Shown here in pieces: positions 1-11,560 of a stretch of DNA of 64,000 bases. The stretch is from the NCBI RefSeq assembly GCF_050624435.1, contig NC_134535.1:70800494-70864493 (forward strand), read 5' to 3'. Under the pieces are notes generated by a model, which was given only the letters and a program-made list of their open reading frames with translations, was not told the origin of the DNA and did no database searches. This stretch comes from Tenrec ecaudatus. Taxonomy: Eukaryota; Chordata; Mammalia; Afrosoricida; Tenrecidae. Both the position numbers and the translations under genes were made by a program. The first letter of the stretch is position 1; each line of letters begins with the position of its first letter.

Positions 1-1404
1 ATATTATATGAGACTCCTTTTATAAGGAAAATAAAACCCCAAACCAAGATAAAGTACTTTCATACCTGTGATGGGTTTTATGTCAATTTGACTGCTGCGT
101 CCATGATCGTTGATTTTGGATCCAAACAAGACAAAATCCTTGATGACTTTAAACTTTTCTCCATTTATCTTGATGTTACCTCTTGGTCTAGTTTGAGGAT
201 TTGGGCCTTGGAAATATTGAGTGGTAATCTCCACTGGCGACTGTAATTCTTGGTCTTCATTAGCAGGTACGTCAAGTTCTCCTCATTCTCATCAAGCAAG
301 GTTGTGTCATCTGCCTATCACTGGATGTTAATAAGTAATCCTTCCAATTCTGGTGCTGCAATCATCATGTGACCCACTGTCTCTAATTATTTGCTCAACA
401 TATAGACTGAGCCAGTGTGGTGAGAGGTTACACCTTTGACGCATCTTTTCTGATTGTAAACCACGCAGGATTCCCTTGTTCTGTTCACACAAATGTCACT
501 GGTTCCATGTAAAAGTTCCACATAAACACAATGAAGTCCCTTGGAATTCCCATTATTCTTAACATCATCCAGTGTTTTATGCTGCACACAGTCAAATGCA
601 TTTTAACTTCCAATAAAACTTAAGTAAACACAGTTCTTGTATTCTCTACTTTGAGCCATGATTTATCTGCTATCAGCAATGATATCCCTTTCCCTACTCC
701 ACAGCCTGAACCTCTGGCAGTTAGTTTCCGGTCTACAAAGTACTGCAACTGTTATTGGATGATCAGCAAAATTTTACTTGCACATAATATTTATCATATT
801 GTTTTATAATTTTAGCATTCTATTGGGTCCTTTTCTTTGTAATTGGTGCAAAAATGGCTCTTTTCCCATTCAATTGTCCCAGTAGCTGCCTATCAAATTT
901 CGTGGAAGAGATGAGTGTTTCTAGACCTGAATCAGCTTATTGAAGATTTAAATTGGGATTCCATAAATTCCTGGTGCTCTGTTTTTGGCTTATACTTTCA
1001 GTGTAGTTTAACCTTCTTCTTTTAATAGCATTGGTTCTTGATCATATATTGCCTCTTGAAAAGGTGGGAATTGCCCTTTTTTCCTTTTGGCGCAGTGAAT
1101 CTGTACATACTCTATATCTCCTTTTGATGTTTCCTACATCAATATTTTGCCTATAGAATATTTCAATTTTGCAACCTGAGGGTTGAATATTTTCTTCACT
1201 TCTTCCAATTTAAAACACAGTTTTCTTCCTTTTTGGTTTCCTAACTACATTATTGTAATATTTTGTTATAATATTTTACTTCTAGAACTACACTAGCAAA
1301 TTTTTGTTTATCTCTGACTTCATAATTTCTTCTGTTTTCTTTAGTTATTTTATAATTAAGAGTAAGTTTAAAAGTGTCTTCTGACATCCATTTGATATTT
1401 TCTT
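1..1404 (-). mobile_element. RTE/BovB-class LINE, ORF fragment (reverse transcriptase part)
   Basis: This is the 3' portion of a long decayed RTE-class LINE; its 5' portion continues at 1706-2700 and its 3' end lies beyond the left edge. On the minus strand it encodes stretches typical of RTE reverse transcriptase: an INGEKF-like strand with FGSKI downstream, near 120-200. The polymerase signature is at 306-317, where gat-gac codes for the two aspartates but the preceding Tyr codon of YADD has become the stop TAG. Further upstream the sequence runs back through the linker that follows the endonuclease. Many stops and frameshifts show it is dead. The same ORF is recognisable in the copies at 35565, 59245 and 61325, which supports the assignment. 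Class-level confidence is high; the subfamily is not determined. Confidence 0.75.
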
Positions 1405-1705
1405 TTTTAAAAAAATATTTATTGAGCACCTGTTACATGTTTTAGAAGCTTTCACATAAATTGCATTTGGCTTTATAATTCTATACAGTGAGTTAGCTAA
1501 TCATTGTGATCGGTTTCCCCTTCCTCCCCCACCTTCTTACCTTCCTGGTATTGCTACACTCATTAAGGGTCTTGTCCTGGATTCCCTGTGTTGTGTGATC
1601 TTATCTGTATGAGTGTACATGCTCTGGTCTACCTGGATTTGTAAGTTAGAACTGGGGTCATAATAGTGGGGGTGTGGGAGGAAGCATTAAAGAACCAACA
1701 GAAAG
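1405..1705 (-). mobile_element. Composite insertion in the RTE: L1 3'-UTR piece plus MIR-like 3' end
   Basis: The flanking RTE reads straight through once this block is removed. Positions about 1496-1705 match, in antisense, the L1 3'-UTR family seen at 7739-8549 and 53205-53985. Positions about 1405-1495, also antisense, read like the 3' part of a MIR element, with a 'gtgctcaataaat' ending that supplies a polyadenylation signal followed by an A-rich tail. Both parts share one orientation, so they look like one retrotransposed chimeric RNA. Flanks share only a short T-rich repeat, so the target-site duplication is weak. Confidence 0.5.
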
Positions 1706-2700
1706 TTTTTTCTTATCTTCTTAATGAGTTTTGGCCTTCATGAGTGATGTTCTTGATGGCCTCCAACAGTAGTGTTCAACCCAACAAATCTGTTCTTGAA
1801 TTGGTCTTGAAATTCAGATGGGAATGCCTGAAGGTCATGTTTTGGCTTTCATGAGGTTGTTTTAATTTTCTTCAACTTTAGCCTGAACATATGAGATATT
1901 TGTTACCTGTTCCACAATTAGCCCCTGGTATCTTTTAAGCTACTGATATTGAGTTTCTCTACTATCTACTCTCACAGATGTGATCAATTTGATTTCCATA
2001 TATTCCATCTGGAGAGGTATATGTGTTGTTACAAAAAGGTATTTGCTATGAACATGTCATTGGTCTTGCAAAATTAAACCATGTGATTTCCAGCTTTGTT
2101 TCTATTGCCAAGACCCTATTTTCCAACTACTGTTAGTTTTAAACTTTTATATTCCAATTGTCAATAATTATCAATGTATCTTGGTTTCATATTTAATCAA
2201 TTTCTGACTGAAGGAATTGGCAGAATTCTTCTATTTCACCAGTAGCTTTAGAAGTTGATGCATAAATATGAATGACATTTGTAGTGATTAGATTTCCTAT
2301 AATGGGAATAGATATAATTCTAGCACAGACAGCATATTGTACGTCCAGGCAACTCCTCCTCAGTCATATTTTGTGTGCCTTCGTATCTGAGGGGTGCATC
2401 TTCTGGCTCTCTCCCTGACAATGTTCTACTTCTATTCATTAGGCCTTCAGTATCTGACAAAGTTTCCATGCTGTTCATCAGGTTTTTCAGATTGACTGCT
2501 CTGAAATGGACAATCTACCATTTCTCATTAAATTGTTCTTAGTTGGGAAGCTCTTTGGAAACATGTTCATTTTGGGTGACCTTGCTGGTATTGCAAATAG
2601 TAGTGACATAGTTTCAAGCATCACAGCAACATACACACCCCCACAGTATGACAAACGAATGGACAAGTGTTGGTGCACCCATACCAGGGCTTCAAAGAAC
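1706..2700 (-). mobile_element. RTE/BovB-class LINE, 5' part (endonuclease region and 5' UTR)
   Basis: This continues the LINE at 1-1404. Read on the minus strand, 2400-2700 is the 5' leader, which matches the leader of the plus-strand copy at 61325 onward (shared 'atactgtgg' and 'gttgctgtgatgct' words). The APE-type endonuclease domain follows at roughly 2350-2050. The copy therefore reaches close to its natural 5' end, unusual for a LINE in this window. A 76-codon open stretch at 2487-2717 covers the leader and is not evidence of a gene. Confidence 0.7.
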
Positions 2701-3631
2701 TCATGGAAACTTTTCATTTTCTACAAATTTTTGGAGCCCCTTGTATATTTATTGATGCTGTTTTTGTGACTCCTGATTGACCCCCTAGGCATTATTTCTT
2801 ATTATTTCATTCTTTCAGAGCACCATGAACAAAACTTATACCATGTGTATACTAGTATGTGGGACATAAAGCACATCAGGCAATTTTACCATTAAACTTT
2901 AAGCTTGGACATCTTAAAAGGTGCAAATCATTCGTTTGTATATATCCAGCATCTATCTCAGTGATAGGCATGTAAAATCTCTCAACAAATCTGGAATTAT
3001 TAACTAAATGAACTAACAAAATAATGACTGATTGAACTTCCTCTAGTTTTGGAACTCATTCAAATCCTTCCTTGTGTGGAGGATGTTTCCTATCTCATAT
3101 TTGGACCAAATATTTCTCTCTTCTATCACAACAATAGTACTTATTATAGGATTTTCTTGTCAGATACAATTTATAATTTATTTTAATTGTGTATATGTTT
3201 CCTTTAATGTGAAAACCAAAAAAAGATAGATGCTGTCAATGTTCAGCTTTGTGTCTTTTATGTCGCATATAATCAATAAATAAGTCATTACAGTTTCTCT
3301 GATGCAAAGCAGTATTTAAAGTTTGCGTTATTTTAAGGAAAAAGAAAGAAAGAGAGGAAGGTAAAAGAAAGGAAAGAATGAAGGAAAAAGAGAGGGAAGG
3401 AGGGACTGGTGAAAAATATTCTGAAAAATAAAAGGAGCTATTGATTCTGATGGCATACTCTTAGAAATATACTTTTAAGGAGGAATACAGTTTTGGAAAA
3501 ATAAATGAGAAGGTATAACATATTATATTTGTTGAAATAAATTATTCTAAAGCATATGTATTATGATTTATATTACAAAAATCACCCTAGCATCAATATA
3601 GATTAATATATTAAAAATTCATTACTATAGA
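2700..3631. other. AT-rich stretch, mostly unrecognised
   Basis: About 2945-3020 on the plus strand resembles the 3' tail shared by L2 and MIR elements (a 'ctcaacaaat...aactaaatgaac' ending). Positions 3335-3415 are a purine-rich, imperfect GAAA/GGAA simple repeat. I see no gene in the rest. Confidence 0.4.
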
Positions 3632-3815
3632 GTTGATGCTAACTAATAGGGAACCTATAAAACATAATAGAATTTCTCCAGTGAGTTTCCGAGATTAACT
3701 TTTTATGGGACTAGAAAGCCATGTCTTTCTACCATAGAGCAGCTAGCTGGTGGTTTTGATATGCTGATCTTGAGGATCATAGCCCAGTTTGTAACCCCTA
3801 TGCCAAAAGGGGTCC
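3632..3815 (-). mobile_element. AfroSINE-like SINE
   Basis: The minus-strand copy is recognised from the complement of the SINE body: a 'gagtttccgaga' block, then 'ctagaaagcc...tctttct', then 'agctggtggttttga', ending in the complement of the head ('ggggtcc'). It is diverged, with no clear target-site duplication. Confidence 0.7.
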
Positions 3816-3915
3816 TAGATTAAGATATAGATGGAGAAAATAAGAAAAATATGATAGCCCTATGTCTTCCTCCAAATTCTGTCTCAGAGTGAGTGCTATA
3901 AGGCTAAACACAGAC

Positions 3916-4733
3916 TAAGCTCATCTCTATCAAGTCTGCTCCAACTCATAGTAGAGTTTGTCAGCAGAGGAGTGGTGTCCCACAGTGTGTTACTCCGGGT
4001 TCATTAGAGAAACGAATCCAGTGAGGCACTCATATGCATACAAGAAAGAGCTTTATATAAAAAGAGCAATTTTATATAAGAAAACATCCCAGCGCAGTCA
4101 AATTAAGTCCATCAATCCAATATTACCCCATATGTCGATACTAGTCCATAAATTAAGCTTCGACACATGAGAGTGATTGAACATTCAGAAAAAATCCCAG
4201 CCTGGTCTAGATCAATTCCAAAAGTCCTATATTACCCCATATATTGATACTAGTCATTAAATTCATCTTCAGACTCACATATCACATGGAATGACACTGA
4301 ATACAGGAAGATCACAGGCCAGTGAGTGGATAGTCTTGTGGATCCAGTGGTAGTGGAAGCATTTCAGTGCTGCTGGCAGGGGTCTCCATGTGGCTCCTTC
4401 AGCTCCAGGGCTCTAGCATAGTTCCATGTGTCTTCTCAACAGGAATGTCTAGCAGGGAGTGAATGTGCCCCACCTCCAGTGAGCTATTTATCTCCTTCGT
4501 GCCTCTAGAAATTGAGGTCATCAAGCCATGACCTGATTGACAGGCGAAACTCCACCCGTTCAGTCTTAAATCTCAAGTTGACACCATATTATGTAAATAC
4601 CACGCATAGTTTCCAAGGATCCAATCCTTAGGATAGAGATGGACACATCTTTTTCTTGGGAACAGCTGATGGATTCAACCTGATACACTTTCAGTTGGCA
4701 TTCATGTGTTTCACCAGTGGAGCACCATGGTTC
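3916..4733 (-). mobile_element. AfroSINE-like SINE split by an LTR-like insertion
   Basis: The first part (3916-3985) is the complement of the SINE 3' tail ('atcaagtctgctccaactcatag'-type block). The second part (about 4605-4733) carries the remainder ('tagtttccaagg', then 'gacacatcttttt', then 'agctgatggattcaa') in the same orientation. The two halves join in the right order when 3986-4600 is removed, so the inserted element is younger than this SINE. Confidence 0.65.
3986..4600 (+). mobile_element. LTR-like element, family A, copy 1
   Basis: It begins TGTGTTA and shares its head ('gagaaac' near base 30) and its 'aagagctttatataaa' and 'aaaacatcccagc' blocks with the copies at 26645, 30414 and 43481. 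A GC-rich middle with 'ggatccagtgg' and 'ggtctccatgtgg' and a 'cctgattgacagg' block near the end are shared with the 26645 copy. Related family B shows TG...CA ends and 5-bp duplications, so this is probably a solo LTR. Flanks here (cacag / cacgc) are at best a decayed duplication. It lies inside an AfroSINE. Confidence 0.55.
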
Positions 4734-4744
4734 CTTCATCAGAC

Positions 4745-5220
4745 GATAGTTTAGCAGATACACTTCTGTGTGGTTTTGCTTTCTCTGTTAGTAGAAATAT
4801 GACTATTATGTGCACAGATGAAAATGTCCCCACAAATTGTTGGACCAGTATTTATTTCTAATATCTTATGAAAATTGATGTACAAAATTTAAAGAGTACA
4901 CAATAGGTTTATAACTTTACTTTAACAACATGATCACACCTGTGTGAGTATGGTTCATATTAAAATACATAAGATTACCAGAGAAACCAGAAAAAAATTA
5001 TTTTGCCCCTTCCATTATTCTGAATTCTATACAAAGAGGTTTGATTTGCTTGTTTTGAAATTTATAAAATAAAATCCTGCAGTTTGTATTCTTGATTGTG
5101 GCTTATTTTCTCAATGAAGATTATATATTTGAGATTACGCTCTGCATGTAGCAGTGATTAATTCATTTACAATATTTTATATGTGCATACTTCATTGTGG
5201 AAAAGAATATTGAAAGTACT
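4745..5220. other. Unrecognised AT-rich stretch
   Basis: No repeat family or exon-like structure is evident between the SINE at 4733 and the RTE 3' end at 5225. Confidence 0.4.
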
Positions 5221-5224
5221 ATGG

Positions 5225-5562
5225 GCTGCTTAAAGGACAGACTGAATCTGTTTGGAAGAACTCAGGCTACAGTGCTCCTTCACGGCAAAGATGGCAAGAC
5301 TTCGTTCTCACATGTTTTGGACATGTAGTCAGAATAAATCAGTCCCTGGAGAAGGACACCATGTTTGGTAAAGTAGAAGGGCAGTGAAGAAAGGGAAGAC
5401 CCTCCAGGAAATGAAGTGACACAGTGGCAACATCACTGGGCTCCAGCACAGGAACCACTGTGAGGAAAGTGCAGGAGCGGGCAGTGTTTCGTTCTGTTGT
5501 GCACGGGGCCACTGCGGGTTGCAGTCAACTGGATGACACCTAGCAACAATAAACACTTTGTA
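5225..5562 (+). mobile_element. RTE/BovB-class LINE, 3' end
   Basis: A 5'-truncated plus-strand copy. It has the C-terminal ORF remnant ('ggacatgtagtcag', 'ccctggagaaggacacc', 'gggcagtgtttcgttctgttgt') followed by a tail with 'gatgacacctagcaacaa'. The tail is the part also found at the end of AfroSINEs. Other copies with the same tail are at 12720 and 20430. Confidence 0.75.
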
Positions 5563-5676
5563 TTTATTCATTTACTCTTAAAGAACATTTTGGTTATTTT
5601 CATTCTGCAACTATTAAAAGTAATGTTGCCTTATGTAATTTTATACATATCTTTTGATGTAAATATATGCATGTGT

Positions 5677-5870
5677 GCTGTTGTTTATGTGCCTTCAACT
5701 CTTAATAACCCCACACAACAGAGTAGAGCACGCCCCTGGAGTTCTCTAGAGTGTCATGCTTACAGAAGCAGATTGTCAAGGTTGTTCCCCCCACCCCCTG
5801 GAGCTGTTGTTGGGTGGCTTTAAGCAACCAACCTTTCCTTTAGCATTTTAACCCTTGTACCATTATGCCT
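5677..5870 (-). mobile_element. AfroSINE-like SINE
   Basis: Minus-strand copy of a subtype with a longer RTE-like tail: the complement of the tail at 5677-5725, 'agaagcagattgtcaa' in the middle, and a body ending 'ccaacctttcctttagca'. It lies about 110 bp from an RTE 3' end of the opposite orientation. Confidence 0.65.
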
Positions 5871-5910
5871 GCTTATCTATGAAAATACTTGCTAGACCTA
5901 GGTGTAGGAG

Positions 5911-6078
5911 CTCAAGGAGTGTAGTGGTTACACATTGGGCTGTGATCCACATAGCTGCCAGTCCTTCACACCCAGCAGCTCTATGAGAGAAGAGGGAGGT
6001 TTTCTACTCCACTAATAGACACAGGGTCAGAAATCCAGGGGGTCTCTTGAGTCATCACTGACTTCAATGACAGTGAGA
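5911..6078 (+). mobile_element. AfroSINE-like SINE
   Basis: Plus-strand copy: head with 'gtgtagtggttacacattgggctg', middle 'gttttctactcc', tail 'gacttcaatgacagtgag'. The head contains a recognisable Pol III B-box-like region. It is one of the better preserved copies in the window. Confidence 0.8.
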
Positions 6079-6135
6079 TTGATTTTGGGTTTTGGGGTTT
6101 TCTTAATACCAAGATGTGTAATCACTGCATTATTC

Positions 6136-6300
6136 CACCGCTGCCATCGAGCCAATCCTGACTCATAGTGGCTCCATCGAACCCAGCAGAATTTCCTCAT
6201 GTGGGTTTTAGAGGTTAGAAAGCTTTACTGGAGGAGAAGGCTCCGTCTTTCTCACACAGAGTAGCTGTGACATTTTACAACCTACCAGCACTGTATGTGA
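6136..6300 (-). mobile_element. AfroSINE-like SINE
   Basis: Minus-strand copy beginning with the complement of the tail ('ctgccatcgagccaatcctg'), then 'agaaagctttact' and 'tctttctcacacagagtagctg'. It faces the copy at 5911-6078 in tail-to-tail arrangement. Confidence 0.75.
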
Positions 6301-7237
6301 GTTCTAGTAGCATGACATCTTCAACATTCTTTGTTTCTTCATGGTAATTTTATTTATAGTTTTGCTTTTAATTTAGACAAATTGGTAAGTATAGAGCTAT
6401 GTAGTTGTGTTTATGAAAAATGCAGAATAATTTTCATATGCTTACTTATATTTTAATATCTTATGCTAAAGTCATTTTTCGAGTTTTTCAATTTTTATAT
6501 TAGTCTGATCATTCCAATATATCTGTAACAATCTTTACTTATCAATGTGTATGAGTCCTCTGATAGGAATATACATTCTACATACTTGAACTACTGTTTA
6601 ACTTTCTTAATTGTTACATATTTTATGAACTCAAGTTCTGAATCAATGAAAACTAGTTTTTCAATCTTTCATTTAACATTGTTTTATTGTTTGTTGCTTT
6701 TATTTTAAAGAAATGATTAACTATCCAAGTCATTAAAATATTCTAATTTTTCTACTTGAAAAACAATTTCTACAAAGTTTAATTTTTCCCATTTAGTACT
6801 AAAAGTAATTTGGAATAAATTTGTGGTGTATGGTAGAAGATACAAGTAAAGAATCACTTTCCTGTGATTTAATTGATCCAAATTAACATACAGACAATTG
6901 TTATAAATGATGTGATGCATTAGTGGTTCTGTGTATGCACTCTCTACTATTTAATCCATCTATTTTTTACTTCTTACTTAAATCACAATGTTTTCACAAT
7001 TGTAGGTGGGGAATATGTTTTTATATCAGACAATGAAAATCTTTCAACTTTGTTGTCCCTTACAAATATAACTCCATTTTTATAGGTATTTTCATTTCCA
7101 TATAAATAATAGAATCATCTTGCATGTTTTTTTCTGATCAAAAAACTTTTTCAGAAATTTCACTGAAATCATACTTTAGCCAAAGACAGTTTTAAGAGAA
7201 CTGATATTTCTAATATACTTAGGGTTCTAAGCCAGGA
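6301..7237. other. Unrecognised AT-rich stretch
   Basis: No confident repeat or gene signal; short open frames here have no recognisable features. Confidence 0.4.
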
Positions 7238-7430
7238 GAGGGGATTTGGTAGCTTAGTGGATAATAAATTTGGTTATTATCTCTAGTAGCTTGAAACCAG
7301 CAACTGCTATTCAGAATAAAAAAGAGGTTTTCTACTCCATTAAAGAGTTACTGTTTTAGAAACTCATTTCGGCAGTTCTACTCTGTCCTATAGGGTCAGT
7401 ATGAGTCAGAATCAACTTCATGACAGCAAG
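7238..7430 (+). mobile_element. AfroSINE-like SINE
   Basis: Plus-strand copy with a degraded head ('ggtagcttagtgga'), a good middle ('ttttctactcc', 'aagagttactg') and a well-preserved tail ('tcctatagggtcagtatgag'). Confidence 0.8.
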
Positions 7431-7738
7431 AATCCAGGAAAATGACCCAGATCCCTCAATTTATTTAGCTGTTCTTTAATGCTTCTCAGAAATGCATTTC
7501 AGTTTTTGTATTTTTCTATGAAAAATTATTGTCTTTCATTAGCTTCTCTTCTACATAGTGGATGATTTAATGCTACACTAAATTATTTTAATTTTTTTGT
7601 TCTTCTGTTTGTATATAGAAATGTAATTTAATTTTGTGTTTATAAATTGTATCAAATGGTCCTACAAATTTGTTTAATAATCCTACTACTTTACATTAAT
7701 ATTCTTTTGGGCTTTCTCTGCAAATAATAATGCCTTGT

Positions 7739-8549
7739 CATAATCTCTGAAAAAAATGTGTGCTCAAGCAAATGGGGTGAAGAAAGGTGATGGTGCCTGG
7801 CTATCAAAAGATCTAATATCTGGGGTCTTAAATGCTTGAAGTTAAAAAAATGGCAATCTAGCAGGGAAGCAAAACGCCCACATGGTAGAAGCACACCAGC
7901 CTGTGCGATCATGAAGTGTCAACGGGTTCAGGTAACAGGCAGCAGAAGACCCCAAACAAACAAAAACTACTGTTGAGAATGAGGGGAGTAGGAGCAGAGA
8001 CCCAAAACCTATCTGCAGAAAATGTGACACCCCCTCACAGAAGGGTTGTAAGGAAGGGATGATTGGACCAGGTTAAAGTATAGCACCAATGAGAGACAAG
8101 ATGCCTCTGGTTTCTTGAGGCTCTCTCACTGCCCACCATCATGTCCCCAAATCCTGCCTTTCACTGTGGGCTTGGCCAGAACATGTACATAGGTATAGGT
8201 AAGAGCTATGACACACGGAAGCCAGGTCAGATAAACCCCTCAGGAAGAGAAATGGGAGTAGCGATACTGGGAGGGGAGGGGAAAGTGATATAAGGAAGGA
8301 AGAAACCATGAGTAAAGGGAAACAGCAATTGTATGAGATATGAAAATAATGATAATTTATAATGTATTGAGGGGTCATGAGGGTGGGAGGGGGAGGGAGG
8401 GTAAAAAGAGGAGCTGATACCTAGGGCTCAAATAGAATGCAAATGTTTAGAAAGTACTGATGGCAACACATTACGAATATGCTTTATGCAACAAATATGG
8501 ATTGTTATAAGAGCTGTTAAAGTCCCCAATAAAATTATCTTTAAAAAAT
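7739..8549 (+). mobile_element. L1 3' end (afrotherian type), 5'-truncated, with target-site duplication
   Basis: An L1 3'-UTR retroinsertion of about 811 bp. It is flanked by a 16-bp direct repeat, aataataatgccttgt, at 7723-7738 and 8550-8565, and it ends with AATAAA followed by an A-rich tail. Hallmark words are 'ggtcttaaatgcttgaag', 'agaagcacaccagcctgt' and 'gagggtgggaggggga'. Its closest relatives here are at 34125, 44886 and 53205. The element is 3' UTR only, so it carries no ORF2. Long duplications plus A-tail are the normal outcome of target-primed reverse transcription. Confidence 0.8.
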
Positions 8550-8565
8550 AATAATAATGCCTTGT

Positions 8566-9910
8566 GTTAAAACCCTTGTTTTTTTCTCTTGCAATCTCAT
8601 ACTTGTATTTTTTTCAGAGCACTGCTAAATATAATAAGATAGAAACTGCCTCATTATTTCCTGACATGATGGGGGAAATACTTCAGTGTTTTACCTTTAA
8701 GTATTGTTCTTGCTGCATTTATAGATATATATCAAAATATCCTTTATTAAATAGTGAAATACTCTTATGTACAGTTAAGAGATATTTGCTGCAGGTGATA
8801 TTTTTTGGGTTTTGTTTTTAACTGATTTTTTCAGGTGGAGTTTATGCCTAAAATATATGTTCTTCTTTTATTAAATGAACTGGTAAGGGCTCCATTGGTT
8901 CCAAATTTCCCGCTCCCTTCCTTTGTCTGCACCCTTCTGTAGATGACAATCACTCCAGGCTTCTCCCTCACCCCTTTCTTTTGTCTCTCCCTCTTTCTGG
9001 AGATGGTAGTTTGTCTTGTCTTACAGTCCCACGACCGCTCCTCTCCTGTTCTCTCTATGTTCCCATCACACTACCCTCTGTACTCTCTTGACAGCCGACT
9101 TTTGTCTGTGAGAATGTACTATCAGAAGATTTATTTTAACTCATGAAAGTTGACTTTGACTTCCAAAAAGAAAGAACAAAGCGCACAATTGATTTTTAAA
9201 CATTTTGATAAACTTGCATCCTGAACTAAACTATGGTTGACTCACTTCAAAGTTTGATTTTTTTCAGTCCTGGTGGCCTTGGTAGTGGAGTGAGACAGTT
9301 ACTGATGCTTGATGGATGCTTTCTGAGGGCCAAATGCTTCAAGAAAACAAATAAAACTGCACATGGAGTGATCACCTCAGTGCATTTTGTCCTTGAATCT
9401 TGGCTTCTCTAACACTGGTTAGGCTCATTTGCCTTCAAACATATTCTTCATTTCTTTTTCCCTCATCTTAAAGTTTTATTTTACATTTAGGGTCTGATTG
9501 CATCTAGTTTCTCAAAACTGAAAACAAAACCTTCAATAATTTATTTTTATTATAAAACATTATAGATTCTTAAAAAACACTGAACTGAAATGGCTCCTAT
9601 ATATTGTGGCAAATACAGTGATGATATGAAATGAATTTCCTTCCTTCCCATTTGTAGGATTATAAACGTTCTTAAGGAACCAATTTTCTATACATATTCC
9701 AGAAGCAGGTGGCACAATAGAAATAGAAAAGAAAAAAAAAAACAACTCAGAGTCTGGAGGACTCTTCTCAAATTCTAATCCTGTAAAATTCCTTCTTTTA
9801 GATATATTTACTGTGAAACTTCTTTAATTTCTGGAGAATTTTATGTGTAGATAATGTACAAGTATGGTTTTAGAGGAAGAGAATTTCCAGACAATGAGAG
9901 CGGCACGAGA
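8566..9910. other. Unrecognised stretch
   Basis: Positions 8880-9100 are pyrimidine-rich. A short piece at about 9268-9295 weakly resembles an AfroSINE head. Position 9729 onward has a short A run. No gene is seen. Confidence 0.35.
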
Positions 9911-10060
9911 ATTGGTGGTCTAACAGTCAGCTTTGCAGGTAATCAAGACCAGTGGTTCAGAGGTAGAAACTGCTGTAAGAGACAAAGGTGTGGAAAGAGT
10001 CTCTTGTAAAGATTTACAAAGTCTTGTAAACACTATGGGGCAATTCAGTTCCTTTTACAG
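9911..10060 (+). mobile_element. AfroSINE-like SINE, 3'-truncated
   Basis: Plus-strand copy: 'ggtggtctaacagtcagctttgcaggtaa' head variant, 'ccagtggttcagagg', and 'aaagatttacaaa', ending at 'ggggcaattcagttcc'. The final tail is missing. Confidence 0.6.
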
Positions 10061-10990
10061 TGTCTCTCTGAGTATGCACAGACTAGAGGTCAACAGATTT
10101 GTTTTATTTTGGTAGAATGCCATCATTTCTAGATGTTATAAAGAGTGGTGCTTATGTTTAAGATATCATAAGTTTATGGTGTCACTTTACACTTTTGATA
10201 TGTATAACTTTAATATGAGACAAAGGGCAAGGATCTTTCAAAATCATTTGTAAACTAGCATAAACAAACTAGTTGGTAAATGTGCCATCATAGTTTTTGT
10301 GTGGCAGTTTTAACCACAAACACACAAACAAAAATGATAGAAATCATATTGATCTTTAGTAACTCATATTGCATTCATATTAATAATAAATGTTACAGGA
10401 GCATCATAAATATGCAAAAGAGCAACACTTCAGCCTACACATCATCAGTAATTTGCAGGCTTACACTCATAGGAAACCACTAATGGAAAGCAGTGCATTT
10501 TCTCTTCTATGAATAGTCAAATGCCATGCATAATGCAACAGTGCCACTGCTAACAGCAGAGTCGGGCTGGATCATTTAAATGTGTTGTGATGAGCACGAC
10601 AAATGGATATTTCCATTGCCCCACGATAAAACACTCCTCTGCCTCCACACTCTCCTGACTCTTCAGGTATCTTCTTTTCCCCATAGCTTGTATTTATAGG
10701 AAGTACCAAAATGTCTCTGTTGGTATTTTAAGGCACTTATCATTTGCTATCACATTCAAGAAAAGGTTGACCCAATAATAATAATAATCAAAATCAAAGT
10801 TAAGAGTTCCTGAAGCACCTACTGAGATTTATCCAACCACTCCTCATGTCACACGTACATGACTAAAACATTCCTTGTTTGGGTAAATGATGTTTGGAAT
10901 TAGTAAGCTTTAAGGTCTCAATTGAGTGAAAGTATACCCCTAGAGAGCAGGTGCAGAGGGGATTGATTAAAATCCCCTAAACATAAGCAT
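10061..10990. other. Unrecognised stretch
   Basis: It contains a short AAT simple repeat near 10774-10790. Nothing else is assignable. Confidence 0.35.
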
Positions 10991-11168
10991 AGGGTCCCTC
11001 ATGCCACTTGGTATAGGTGCTGGCCTGCTAACTTTAAGGTGGAGGATTGACACCCACCAGCTTCTTGCTGTGTGGATGAAAGTTGAGGCTGTCTGGTCTT
11101 GTCGAGATCTACCATCTCAGAAACCGTGTATAGGGTGACTTTGAGTAGGATTTGGTTCCATGGCAGTT
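10991..11168 (+). mobile_element. AfroSINE-like SINE (first of a tandem pair)
   Basis: Plus-strand copy with 'ggtgctggcctgctaactttaaggt' as the head, 'gacacccaccag' in the middle and 'tagggtgactttgagtagg' as the tail. A second copy in the same orientation starts within a few bases. Confidence 0.7.
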
Positions 11169-11170
11169 CA

Positions 11171-11352
11171 CGTGATCCGGTGGCCCTAGGTCTAAGCACT
11201 CTTCTGCTGACTGAAGAATTGAAGAACCCAAGAGTCACTAGGGAGAAAGGTGTGACAGTCTGCTTCCATCAACATTCATAGCTTTGGAAAGCCTATCGGA
11301 CAGATCTGTCTGCCTTACAGGGTCACCCTGAGTTGCCATAAATTCAGTGTGA
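11171..11352 (+). mobile_element. AfroSINE-like SINE (second of a tandem pair)
   Basis: Starts 'ggtggccctaggtctaagcac', with 'gacagtctgcttccatcaa' in the middle and the tail 'tacagggtcaccctgagttg'. It probably inserted into the A-rich or tail end of the first copy, a common SINE-into-SINE target. Confidence 0.7.
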
Positions 11353-11560
11353 GAAGCTCCTGAGAAATGTTCAAATGAGCTTTTAGAGAAATCCCAGTAA
11401 ATATCAATATGCTGAGGTTTGCTGTTGAGACACAAGTTTTATTAGTTATAGTAGGTAATTTCCAAGATGTTACTTTAATAACTCCAATGTTTGAGCTCTA
11501 GTCTTGATTTCTGTGCTTTCAGGGTTCCTAGAGTTATAGAGTATTATTCTAGAACTTGCT

